A DNA stretch of 64,000 nt, from the NCBI GenBank assembly GCA_947568835.1, contig OX387602.1:31468242-31532241 (forward strand), given 5' to 3'. A program made the translations under genes and the position numbers. Shown here in pieces: positions 12,701 through 23,500 of the stretch. The notes under the pieces were generated by a model. That model did no database searches. It was not told the origin of the DNA and worked only from the letters and a program-made list of their open reading frames with translations. The stretch is from Protonemura montana (taxonomy: Eukaryota; Arthropoda; Insecta; Plecoptera; Nemouridae). Numbering within the stretch: the stretch's first letter is position 1; every line of letters begins with the position of its first letter.

Positions 12701-15700
12701 GGCTCCGCCCACCAAGCGACTCATGCACTGGAAGGAGACCGGCGGAGTTGAAAAGTTGTTTGCGTTACCGGGACGACCAATCCCTGCGAGGGCACTCTCC
12801 AAGGTGTGTACAACATGAGTCAAATAAACGTAGGGAAGTCAGCGGACAATTGACTTAGCAATCAGCACAAGCATAGCACACAAGGATCTTAAAACTTGGT
12901 TATCATATGGGACTGCACACAATTGACATAGCAATAAGTACAAGCATAGCGCACAAGGATCTTAAAACTTGGTTATCATATGGGACTGCACACAATTAAC
13001 ATAGCAATCAGCACAAGCGTAGCACACAAGGATCTTAAAACTTGGTTATCATATGGGACTGCACACAATTGACATAGCAATAAGCACAAGCATAGCACAC
13101 AAGGATCTTAAAACTTGGTTATCATATGGGACTGCACACAATTGACATAGCAATAAGCACAAGCATAGCAAACAAGGATCTTAAAACTTGGTTATCATAT
13201 GGGACTGCACACAATTGACATAGCAATAAGCACAAGCATAGCACACAAGGATCTTAAAACTTGGTTATCATATGGGACTGCACACAATTGACATAGCAAT
13301 AAGCACAAGCATAGCACACAAGGATCTTAAAACTTGGTTATCATATGGGACTGCACACAATTGACATAGCAATAAGCACAAGCATAGCACACAAGGATCT
13401 TAAAACTTGGTTATCATATGGGACTGCACACAATTGACATAGCAATAAGCACAAGCATAGCACACAAGGATCTTAAAACTTGGTTATCATATGGGACTGC
13501 ACACAATTGACATAGCAATAAGCACAAGCATAGCACACAAGGATCTTAAAACTTGGTTATCATATGGGACTGCACACAATTGACATAGCAATAAGCACAA
13601 GGATTATAAAACTTGGTTATCATATGGGACTGCACACAATTGACATAGCAATAAGCACAAGGATTATAAAACTTGGTTATCATATGGGACTGCACTGAGT
13701 GTAACTGTAACCTGGACTTTATGTTGCAGAACTACCAGCGACACCTGACCAGTAAAGCAGCCGAGAACCTGGACTTTGGCACCGTGGGAGACGAGGCCGA
13801 GGAAGATCTCGCTCTCGAGCTGGTTCCCGGCGAGGCGGAGGAGGCGGGGCCAGCCGGGACAAAGCGTGCTCCGCGTAAACGCAAGCTGCAAGAAGCCGAG
13901 GACTTTCAGGTGAGTGCCTGACCTTGACCTTGTCTGCATCAAGCTGTTGCACGAGGAAAGCGGTGGGGAAAATGTTTGCTCCCGTGTTTGTGATTCGTTT
14001 TTGAAGATCATTTTCCACCGTTGTCATTTCCCGTATAAGCACAAAGAACCTGTCAGCTGAATGTCGTTTTAAGACGTCTCCAGAGAGATTTCAAGACAAA
14101 CACCCAGCCACTTGGATCACCCTCTCCTCGCTCACTAAAGAGCTTGTAAAGTATAATTTGAATTACAACGGCTTGCTGGGTGCAAGGTGATTAATTTAAA
14201 GAACAGCTCTCAAAAATTGGTGCCCAATCGGGGACTTTTTCCCGTCAAATTGGAGTTATTCGAGTTTGACAGATTGTGACGTGATATAGCGTCACTAGAA
14301 TCAGAGTGACTGTGAGTATTCACAGCCTCTTGGATCTACTCCTTGGAGAACTGTCATTCTCATCAAATAAACTAAAATCATCTCTAAAAGCCAGTGTCCA
14401 AGTAGCTCAATTGGTTAGAGCAACACCCGCGACAGGTGGAGATCGGGGTTCGAGTCCCCGTTCGGCCACACATTTTTTAGAGGTTATTAGTGTTCCCAAA
14501 AATAAAAAATCTAAGGAGCCTGATCATCGTCTTGGTTGCTGTCACCAGGCCAACAAGCGTCTGGCCGAACAACTCGCAGAGATGCCCGGCTCGGTGCCTG
14601 GGGGCGTGTCCGGGAGTGTGGGGGCGGAGCACGTGGACGCGTTCGCTGCATACCTCGGAGGGTCGGGGGCGGCAGACGTGTCGGACCTGCGGCTAGACGA
14701 CGACGTGCCTCAACCGACCCCGGCCGCCACCGCTGCCGCCTCCCATTCTCCGCTGCCGCTCGACCTTGCCGAGATGCCGCAGATCACTCCCGATCAGGTG
14801 CGTACTTCAACCTCGTCACTTACCTTACCTCGTTGTGTCGAACAAATGTCGATACCTGCTGCGTTTAAAACTAGTGCTAAGTTTAGATTAAGTAGACATG
14901 AGTCTAAAAACAATAAAAATGTAACTGTCTCTACAACGTACTAGATTCCTAGGAATTATCTGCTAAAATCAGTCTGCAATCTCCTCCCTGCGTTAGGTCA
15001 GGTAACGCGGGTAGATTTCTGCGATGGCAGCAGGTTTTTCTACGCCCAGCAACTGGTGTGTTCACGAATCGGTTCCAGTAAACACTTCGCATTGCCACGG
15101 TAACTCGGCAGGTACCAGCATTTAAATTGACGTGATATCATGACGCTAAGTTGTGCGCGGTGCTTTGCAGGTTCACTCCCTCCTGAAGCAGCACGACCAG
15201 GCGATGCTCCACGATCAGTCGCAAGCTCCGCCCACACCGGCGTCCATGCACCCAATCGAAGGGGAACAGATGCCGCCCATGGAAAACATGGGATACGATC
15301 TCGTAAGTGTAGCTCTAGTGGTCTCGGTCTCCTCCAGACATCGATACATCCTGCACTCAGTGTCAATTGTGTGCAGTCCCATATGATAACCAAGTTTTAA
15401 GATCCTTTTACTGGATCTCAAACACACATAACCTGTGTGATTGGTGATCACCGACTCCACCAGACCCGTGACACAAGGCTTGTTGTCAAAACAAATGGGC
15501 CAAGCCATTTGTAATTACAAATTGTGATAAACAAACTGTTTGGGTTAAAGCACGATGAGCCCAGAAAATGCATCAGTGATGCACATAAAGGTGAAACTGT
15601 GATGTTTTAATGTCCCCTTGAGTCTGTAGAGAGAATAAAAAACCCTGGCCCGTTGGTCCAGCCTCGATGTTTCCCAGCCGACTGGGCCTCCTTTGTGGCA

Positions 15701-17938
15701 CAGAGGTTTGTTTTTTCGAGGACGGCGGTTCTATGTCCCGTGTGGTTTGCATTTCAGAACAACGCGCTGCTGGCCAACATGGGCTACGACGAACAGCACG
15801 CACCTGCCCACACTCCGGGGGCGGTGTCAGAGAGGGGCGTGCCCACACCCTGGCACGACGACTACGAGTTCCCCCCCTCCGTCGGCCCGGTGAGTCACCT
15901 CCCCTACCCAGAGAGAGCATGGGATCCAGTCAGCTGATCTCAAATAACCTTGATAGAGCATAGGATCCAGTCAGCTGATATCAAATAACCAAGATAGAAC
16001 ATAGGATCCAGTCAGCTGATCTCAAATAACATGGATACAGCTTAGGATCCAGCCAGCTGATCTCAAATAACCTGGATAGAGCATAGGATCCAGCCAGCTG
16101 ATCTCAAATAACCTGGATAGAGCATAGGATCCAGCCAGCTGATCTCAAATAACCTGGATAGAGCATAGGATCCAGCCAGCTGATCTCAAATAACCTGGAT
16201 AGAGCATAGGATCCAGCCAGCTGATCTCAAATAACCTGGATAGAGCATAGGATCCAGCCAGCTGATCTCAAATAACCTGGATAGAGCATAGGATCCAACC
16301 AGCTGATCTCAAATAACCTGGATAGAGCATAGGATCCAGCCAGCTGATCTCAAATAACCTGGATAGAGCATAGGATCCAGCCAGCTGATCTGGCTGGATG
16401 TTATCAAGATTCCTGAAATCCATGTCTCTGTGATTTTAGTGCTTATATTAGAGCTTTTGACACAAGTTTTCTTCTAATTTTGACAATTTAAACGGTGAAA
16501 ACTACTGTTTAGTACTAGAATTAGCTCAAGTCATTTTAGAGAACTCAAAGTTAGGGCCTCAAGACAGCAACCGTGGCTTCAAATTCTCTCCATGGAAACT
16601 GCTGTGCAGGTTATTTGAGATCAATGATAGAGCAAAGAGTGATAGTGGTATTCCATTACGGGAAGTATTGATGCCTAAGGTTATCTAGTTGTATGATTGG
16701 GTGATCACCTGCTGCTGTCTCTGGAGCGCCGTTAGGTCCCTGACCTCGGTCTTGTGTTTGCTTTTGCAGCTGGAGGAGCAACAGTTGGACGAGACGTACG
16801 AGCAATTCGAAGAGCGCGTGCTTAACAAACGAGCCGGTCACATGTACCACATCGTCAAGAGCAAGATGTCCCGCGAAGACAAGCTCTACTTCTCCGAGAT
16901 GGTTCACCGAAACAGCCGCAAACAGGTAAACAAATCAACGGGTTTCATGGGCTATCGTCACTTCCAAGCTGTTTTCTTTTACTATCATAGCTTGACGTAA
17001 TTCCGTTCGAGCTGACGGCTTGAAATGCCTGTCATTTTGATTTTACTTTGGTTTTTTATCATTTCGACGCTGATAGTAGTTTTAAAAAGTTGTTGTTTTC
17101 TTCGAGCTGTATCCCGTGGCAGGCTGGTTCCTAGCCAAGGTAGTACTGTGTTCTTCTGTGACTACTTAAATGGGCTTTTGTAGGAATCTCTTGCGTTCGA
17201 CTTCTTGAGTTTGCTGTTGAGTAGCAAAGAAGACGTGCAAACTTGCAAGAGGAACTTGTAAACATTGCACAAGTGAAGTGTCACGAGGGAAATGTGTCAT
17301 GGCGACTGGCGACTGGTTTGTCATCATAGTTGGGGAAGATCGTTTTGAAATTGATCTTTTAAAAAGATCAAAGTTCGCGATCGTTTTATTAATTTTTTAT
17401 TTTTTTAAGTTCAAATCAAATTTGTTTCAATAAAAGATCAAGTTCATTTAAAAGATTGTTTTCGAAAAAAAATTGTGAGATCTCTGGAAAAAAACCTACT
17501 TTTTAGCAAGAATACAAGAATAAAATGAACAGCCTTTTAACACTTAACAGGAACAAAAATGCCTTACATGTTGAAAAACGATCGAAACGATTGAAAGATC
17601 GTGGAAAATCCGATCGCGATCGAATAAAAAGATTGTGATCAGATCGAAGATCACTAAAAAAAGATCCTTCTCCAACTATGTTTGTCAGTAATGATGTTTA
17701 GTTAGCAGCAGTTACACCACATATCATTACGTCTGTGATTCTTCGCCCCACGATGCCGTCAATGACCTGTCTCTAGGCGTACGTACCTAACTGTTAACCC
17801 AACACTTTGCAGGCCGCGCAGAAGTTCTACACGCTGTTGGTCCTGAAGAAACACTGCGTGCTGGAGCTAACGCAGGAGAACTCGTACGACGAGATCCTCA
17901 TCTCGCGGGGCGAAAAGTTCGAGAACCCAGCGCTGTAA
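6727..17938 (+). CDS. RAD21: RAD21 cohesin subunit (alpha-kleisin), complete, 12 exons
   Basis: Exons: 6727-6870, 7546-7775, 10450-10799, 11200-11350, 12012-12229, 12583-12803, 13730-13909, 14549-14797, 15171-15302, 15758-15889, 16770-16925, 17813-17938. The total is 2289 nt, i.e. 762 residues plus stop, with every phase consistent. Residues 1-48 begin [20 protein letters not shown] and run into [20 protein letters not shown], the kleisin N-domain that binds the SMC3 head. Exon 6 (about 365-438) has basic TKTKRKRKL followed by the conserved [20 protein letters not shown] stretch, which in the family contributes to STAG binding. The last two exons (670-762) form the C-terminal winged helix that binds SMC1. 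Cohesin holds sister chromatids together and shapes loops; RAD21 is cleaved by separase. At 762 residues it is longer than the human protein (631), mainly through acidic and Ala/Pro/Gly-rich linker in exons 3-10. The donor after exon 2 is GTCAGT, supported by phase. Confidence 0.97.
7835..8150 (+). mobile_element. Partial copy of the TTAA-type foldback MITE (RAD21 intron 2)
   Basis: From GAGTGCAGGTTCTAGGTAGA to about 8150 this matches the left arm and centre of the element at 56811-57239, including the internal inverted stretch CTCGTAGGTTACTCGC / GAGTTAACCTACGAG. The outer part of the right arm is missing. Confidence 0.75.
8240..8460 (+). pseudogene. LINE 3' coding relic (RAD21 intron 2)
   Basis: The text [20 protein letters not shown], then [16 protein letters not shown], is typical of the C-terminus of non-LTR retrotransposon proteins (FN.LP ... 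FK..LK..L ... SLEEY). Only the tail is present; it joins the Helitron-like repeat that follows. Confidence 0.55.
8468..10298. mobile_element. Tandem pair of Helitron-like repeats
   Basis: Two direct copies, 8468-9372 (905 bp) and 9373-10298 (926 bp), are nearly identical along their length with small indels. Each starts TTAACCTTATATAAAAGCC and ends with a GC-rich segment then CTGCTAG. A CTAG end before T, after a GC-rich hairpin-like segment, is the usual 3' end of Helitron elements. Internal GTCAATGTCAATGTCAACGT micro-repeats are in both. No transposase was seen, so they would be non-autonomous. Confidence 0.5.
10890..11190 (-). mobile_element. Multi-headed fragment of the 5S-derived SINE (RAD21 intron 3)
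   Basis: Three 91-bp head units on the minus strand (C-box region at about 10920, 11011 and 11102) fill most of the 400-bp intron. The SINE 5' end lies about 20 bp before the acceptor of exon 4. The body and tail are absent. Confidence 0.8.
11640..11945 (+). repeat. LINE-tail-like repeat shared with 54365-54490
   Basis: The end of this segment (GACCTGCATGACC..., GTTAACAAGTTATCGTAAAA, then AAATAAATACAAATA) recurs in inverted form at 54365-54490 inside the FSTL gene. The short in-frame text and AAATAAATA tail suggest a LINE 3' end, but no diagnostic motif is present. Confidence 0.4.
12290..12550 (+). mobile_element. tRNA-derived SINE, long 5' form (RAD21 intron 5)
   Basis: About 130 bp of upstream sequence (GAGTTATTCGAGTTTGACAG ... 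CATTCTCATCAAATA) precedes a tRNA-like head with A-box text TAGCTCAATTGGTTTGAGCA and a mutated B-box (GGTTCTAGAGC). The 3' part (GGGCATCAACTTTTGAG, then AATAAAATG) leads into exon 6. The same 260-bp composite recurs at 14250-14515. Confidence 0.75.
12858..13690 (+). repeat. 73-bp minisatellite in RAD21 intron 6
   Basis: Twelve copies of a unit holding ACTTGGTTATCATATGGGAC. The first units are 73 bp; the last two are 60 bp after an internal deletion. The array ends about 40 bp before exon 7. A single inverted copy lies at about 15362-15405 in intron 9, so the unit also exists as a dispersed sequence. Confidence 0.95.
14250..14515 (+). mobile_element. tRNA-derived SINE with intact A and B boxes (RAD21 intron 7)
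   Basis: Second copy of the composite at 12290-12550. The head (14398-14470) keeps TAGCTCAATTGGTTAGAGCA and GGTTCGAGTCC, so a pol III internal promoter could still form. The anticodon-arm region has no standard U33 loop (loop CGCGACA), which argues against a functional tRNA gene. It ends just before exon 8. Confidence 0.8.
15930..16392 (+). repeat. 41-bp minisatellite in RAD21 intron 10
   Basis: About eleven copies of a unit built around GATAGAGCATAGGATCCAGC followed by CAGCTGATCTCAAATAACCT. Each holds a GGATCC palindrome and a CAGCTG E-box-type hexamer. Two more copies occur at 53555-53640 in an intron of the FSTL gene. Confidence 0.95.
17325..17680 (+). mobile_element. hAT-like, GATC-rich MITE (RAD21 intron 11)
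   Basis: 356 bp with terminal inverted repeats CATAGTTGGGGAAGATC / GATCCTTCTCCAACTATG, flanked by near-matching 8-bp direct repeats TTTGTCAT (17317-17324) and TTTGTCAG (17681-17688). An 8-bp duplication is the hAT hallmark. The interior is AT-rich with many GATC words. No transposase is present. Confidence 0.7.
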
Positions 17939-18547
17939 TTAACTGCGATGTCACAATCGCGGCCGAACATTTGTACAGTTGCTACGTAAGCTCACGCCTC
18001 GGTTACGATTCCCTTCGACACGGGATCGGCACACGAGCCACGCCGCACAACTCTGCGTAGGATTCGCTGCGGCTTGCGGTTTTTTCTAATATTTTTAGTA
18101 AAGTTTTTTTTATGCCTTTACAATTTATAGTTTATTATACCACGAGGATTTTTTTGTATGGATGCTTTAATTTTTTTCGCCTCGCTAATTTATTTGCGAT
18201 AGTTTCGTGAGTGAACGAACAGTGTACAGGGTTTCGATTCTCCGAGGATATATTTGTGAATATTTAGGAAGTTTTGGTTGCAGTAGACGACTTGCAGCCG
18301 CAAGATTCTCTGTGCGACAATCGTAGCCGATCCTGGAGGCGTTGCATTTTTCAGTGCAGACTTTGTACAAAAATTGGACCACTTTTTGTGGCACCAGACG
18401 AACACTAGGTCAAGAATCGACAAATATTGTGTGATGCATCGACCGTTTCACAAAATCAACGTCGTCGTCTGGGTTCATTTTACTCTAAGACCTTTATTTG
18501 AAGAAAAAAAAAGTATTTTTCCCATTTGCACACCGACCGGTTGTGAA

Positions 18548-18553
18548 AATAAA
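18548..18553 (+). promoter_or_regulatory. Poly(A) signal AATAAA for RAD21
   Basis: AATAAA lies about 610 bp after the RAD21 stop codon in AT-rich sequence, with no earlier canonical hexamer noticed. This implies a 3' UTR of about 0.6 kb. Confidence 0.55.
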
Positions 18554-20565
18554 TATTTGGTAATGAGACTTTGGCTTCAATCTGCTTCGATTTTATGGTA
18601 TTTTTAACAAATATCTCTTTGAAACATTAAAGTCAATTTAAGAACAACTCATCTATTTCAAGTGGTAAACAATTTGTCATCATATCGCCATGGAACACGT
18701 TCTACACTCGAGAATTATCTGATTTTCAGACCAAGTTTTCTCTTATTTGCAAACGCATTGAAAGTATACATTATTAACATGTTTGCAACTTTCAAAGATG
18801 ATTTCAATTGTTAAAAAAAAAGTCAATTACGTTTACTTGCCAGAGTCACAGAGATAAATCTTGATAGCAAGTGTTTTAATGCCATCAACGTTTGGACCAT
18901 CGTTTCGTGAAAATTTGGTGTTTTTTTATATGAAATGTTTTTCGTATTTAAATCTACCTAGAATTGTTAGTAACGAGCAGTACAAGTTCAAAGAGATATG
19001 TAAATGATAAGTCAATGCGTGAAGTGCATATTAAATGGGATTAATATGTTTAATTAATGATTATTGATAAGATTGACAATTGTACTATTTCTTTACACAC
19101 TTTTTATTTTAATCATGAAAAGATGCTGTTATTGTAAAGGAAGGATTCAAAATTTGCAAATGGTTTGTGGTAACAACTTTGCAATTAGTCTCTCAATGCC
19201 TGAAAGTGGCTCTCATTATTTCTGCCTCACATTCAAGAAACATCGGATTGGGGGACCAAATGCAAGCAAATACTGTGGGCAAACCTACGAGAATTTTGAA
19301 TTGATTCCAGTTATTGAAAGAAAAATTGATTTTTTCTGTATTTATTTTCCAATAAATCCATTGCTTGGTAAACAAGGTGAAAATAGTAGGTATGTGCTTT
19401 GTTCTGGCAGCGGAAGCCATGTGAGTGGCTCAAGAAGGTCTGTCCTGGCAGATGCTGTCCAACCATTGCCTTGCATTTGACAGCACCGTGACTGGACCGC
19501 CCTTCCGATGCAACTATCGTCAGCAACTCCTTGGAAACGCTGGACCCACTCCGTGCTTATGCACTCGTCGCAATGTTTTCGGAAACCAAATGTTTAATTT
19601 CAGACAAGTGAATAAAATATGTTGTACCATAAATCATAATTGAAATGACTGTTGATTTGTTTCGTATTTACAATTGTATCCCAATCGTTATTCGATGTCA
19701 AGGATTTCAGGCAAAAAGGCTCGAGAGAAATATTTCAATGCATGGACGTCGCTGCTATCTTAGCACGGATATTAGCTACCGAATCGTTCGTTGTTAGTTC
19801 AGGTCTGCAATTTGAATCTCTAAGTTTCGACGAGATAGGAGTGTGTAACCCTTTTGGGGCCCTGTTTTAGCCCCAAACCTTAACATAGATCAATACAGTA
19901 CAACACATCTGAACTTATGTAAAATCGAAATTATAAATGTGATAAGAATCAATCCAAGGTGGAAAATCAAAGAAAATATTGAAGAAAGTAAAGCAGTATG
20001 GAATAGAGGAATAGGTAAGGCACTCAGAAGAAGTATGACAGAGGGACAGAACAAAGACAACGGACGGTTTTTCTGGTCAAGAATAGAGTGGAGGAAATTG
20101 CAAAATTAGGGTAAGAGTTGCCAGAAAAAGTGGTGAAGATGATGATAAAAAATAATGAAATATAAAGGTAAGAATTAGAAAAGGTAAATAGCAAATAAAA
20201 TAGGAAGTAAAACGCAAATAATTCAAACTGGCGCTTTATTACACACACAAATCACAAATATTTCCGTTGAAGTATTTAGGCAATGGAAGTTACCATGAAG
20301 TTTCATCCCAATAAAGAGTGATGATAAAGAGTGATTAAGAGTGAAGAAACTAGGAAACTAAACTCTCTTGCTCCTGATTATCTTGGCTTTTACTATTTGA
20401 ATTCCGGACGCAATCTTTCAGAACCTTTCAGAACGCACACCTAGCGGAGAATAACGGAGCGTTCTTCACTTCCCCTTAAATCCCTTTTAAAGCTCCCCAC
20501 CACAGATCACCCCAACCTTGTGCGGCCATTCGTTTGTTTCAGAGCGACGGATTTCTTTGTGAAAA
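18554..20565. other. Intergenic spacer between RAD21 and CCT1
   Basis: AT-rich, without recognisable genes. A 138-codon frame at 19064-19480 has no convincing family features and is left out. The last 100 bp before 20566 should hold the CCT1 promoter and leader; no distinctive box was recognised. Confidence 0.5.
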
Positions 20566-23500
20566 ATGTCAACTCTTGCAAGTGCTTTGTCTGTCGCCGG
20601 AACACGGACGACTGGAGCACCAGTGAGAACTCAAAATGGTAATTTTCTATTTCGTGAATCCGTTTGCACCTTATTTAGAATGTTTCTCTAAGTTCAAAGT
20701 TTATGAAACGCATAGACCGGAGCACGCGGTGTCTGTGCACACACCCTTCAGTTCGTATCCATATTAGGTTATGGATAGACACCCACGTATTTGTATGATT
20801 CATTCGGCGTTATAGCTTTGCTGAAATTAGAAAAAATAAGGCATATTTATGTTCTCAACGAATCATTTTCACGGATCCGTTAAGAATTCATTAACTCATG
20901 AGTTGACGTTGTTTCAGTTATGGCAGCATGTTCCATCGCCAACATTGTCAAAAGCTCGTTGGGGCCCGTTGGACTCGACAAGATGCTTGTAGATGATATT
21001 GGGGTAAGTCCTGGTTTCTTTTATTTATTATCAACTTGGATTTCAAACTTGTCAAGGTTATCAGTGGGGATCAACAAACATTTCTGCTTGATTTGGTTTG
21101 TGTGTGTTTTTTCTCTGAAAGCAGGTTCATCTGTTTGTTTATTTTGGCTGCTGACAATCACATAGCAATTGTATGGGCCTTATTTAACGCGATTTAGAGA
21201 AAGTATAAGTATAACAATACTCATGGTGGCATTAAGGGTGCCGTCATTCTGGGCCGAGTAAAGTCGGTCTCTAATTCATTCCACGTCAAACCGCTTTTCT
21301 TAACGAACCAATAGGTCTGTGAGGTCTGTGTTGCTAAGGAAACCTGTTCCAGGATGTGACGGTTACCAACGATGGCGCCACCATCCTGCGCCTGCTCGAG
21401 GTGGAGCATCCTGCTGCCCGAGTGCTGGTGGAACTTGCACAACTGCAAGATGAAGAGGTTGGCGACGGAACCACCTCGGTGGTCATCATCGCTGCCGAGC
21501 TCCTGAGGAATGCTGACGAGCTAGTCAAACAAAAGATTCACCCTACCTCCATCATCAGTGGCTACCGCCTAGCTTGCAAGTAGGTTCCGGCATGGCAACT
21601 AACTTCAACTCTCAAATGAACGTATGGCATGTATGTGATCCTAATGCGTTTGTTTTCACCGATCCAGAGAAGCGTGCAAATACATCCAGGAACACCTGAC
21701 AGTTGGTGTGGAGGAACTGGGAAGAGATTGCCTTGTGAACGTTGCCAAGACTTCCATGTCCAGCAAGTTGATTGGAGCGTATCCTTTGCAAATATACTTC
21801 TTTGAGAGGGAACAAAGGATCAACTTTCCTTCCTCAAACATGAGCTTGGAATTCAATGCTTGCACGGTGCCTTTTTTTTTAATTTTGACTGCCAATTTTG
21901 TGTTGGCTTCAGGCAAGAAGGTTTGATAATCAGTAAAGAGGTTAACAAGAACAACATGTTGATCATCTCGAAATGAGAATAGTAAAATCTCTCCTTACAA
22001 AGTTGCTGGCTGTCTAAGTTATAAGCTACAAAAAGTTCATTTATTAAATACAAAAATTTGTGTAAATTCTGTTTAGTTCCACAACTTTTTTATTATTATT
22101 AACACTTTTATTGATGGCATCATTTTTTGAGATGGTTTTAGTGTTCATAATAATAAAATACCCCGTGCATTGCAAGCGTTTGCAATTTAAATCAGATTTC
22201 GGTTAAAAGTTCTACAACTATTAGACCGATTTTTTTCAAAAACGCAGTGGGTCTAGGTTGAGAACACAACAATGTGCTCTGCAAATTTGGTTCAAATCAG
22301 AGCAGGCTTTGGGCTGCTGACGCGCAAACGAACCAAAAAACACATTTTTTTTCTGGCATACTTGAAATCAAAGATTTTGCATAGAAAAACCGGTCGCTGG
22401 CGATGCAAAGTTTGAAAGAAAATGTTGTGTTGTGGTACACAACAGTGTCCACCCCATTATTTTCAAAGGTTGATTAAAAAAAAAAAGTTTGTTATAAGTT
22501 ACTTAGCTCAGTAAGTCATAATCGATAGGCAGTTTCCAAACAGACTTTTTGCACGTAGTTTTCTTTTGGGCGTTGATGGGTTAAAATTAAATCTCTTGGA
22601 AATTATGGCAGGTCCTCTCATCCCAAGTATTTGTGGTTTGTTATGTTTGGAAACTTAACAGCAACAAAAAGGGTCTGAAGCACAGATGTAATTATTTATC
22701 AAGTGACTAAATTACTAGCTCAAGTGAAACGTTCAAGTGTTCGTTGTTTAATAACTAATTCCTATATGGCAAGGCTCGAGTTGTGGTACAGGTTTTCATA
22801 TCTAAATCTTGCCCTCGTTGAAATCTTGAAAGTCCCTTGACTCGTGGCTCAGTGACTCTGACTTCTTCGCGAACATGGTTGTGGACGCAGCCCAGGCTGT
22901 GAAAGTGAAAGACGGCAAGGGCGGCGCCATCTACCCAATCAAGGCAGTAAATATCTTGAAGGCTCACGGACGAAGCGCTCGCGAGAGCGTGCTGGTCAAC
23001 GGTTACGCCCTCAACTGCACCGTTGCGTCTCAGGCCATGCACAAGAAGGTGCTCAATGCAAAGATCGCCTGCCTTGACTTCTCCCTGCAGAAAGCCAAGA
23101 TGAAGCTGGGAGTTCAGGTAAAACTCAGCCCGACACCACAGACATCCACCGCTAATCAGTTGGTTAAAATTACTGTATTTATTTATTTATTCTTTAATTA
23201 CAATCTTTTAATTTTTTTAAAATACAGTTTAGGTTTTTTATTAATTATTATTAACAACACTATAGGTGGAGATCAGGGTTCGAGTCCGCGTTTGGGCATC
23301 AATTTTTGAGACGGTTAAAGTGTTGTTAATAATAAAATACCCCGCGCATTGCAAGCGTTTGCAATTTAAATAAGATCTCATCCTAATACAGTTTAGATTG
23401 TTTTTAGACTCGTGTCTACTTGATTTAACCTTAACACTAGTTTTGACAAAAACTATTTCAACTGGGTTTTGAATGCTGAGTGAAGAACAACTAAATTTCC

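Noticed and set aside
14398-14470. Possible functional tRNA gene
   Set aside because: A and B boxes are intact but the anticodon arm lacks U33 and the sequence is one of many SINE heads.
19064-19480. 138-codon open frame with a hydrophobic start between RAD21 and CCT1
   Set aside because: No conserved motif, no splice context and AT-driven composition; I cannot separate it from chance.
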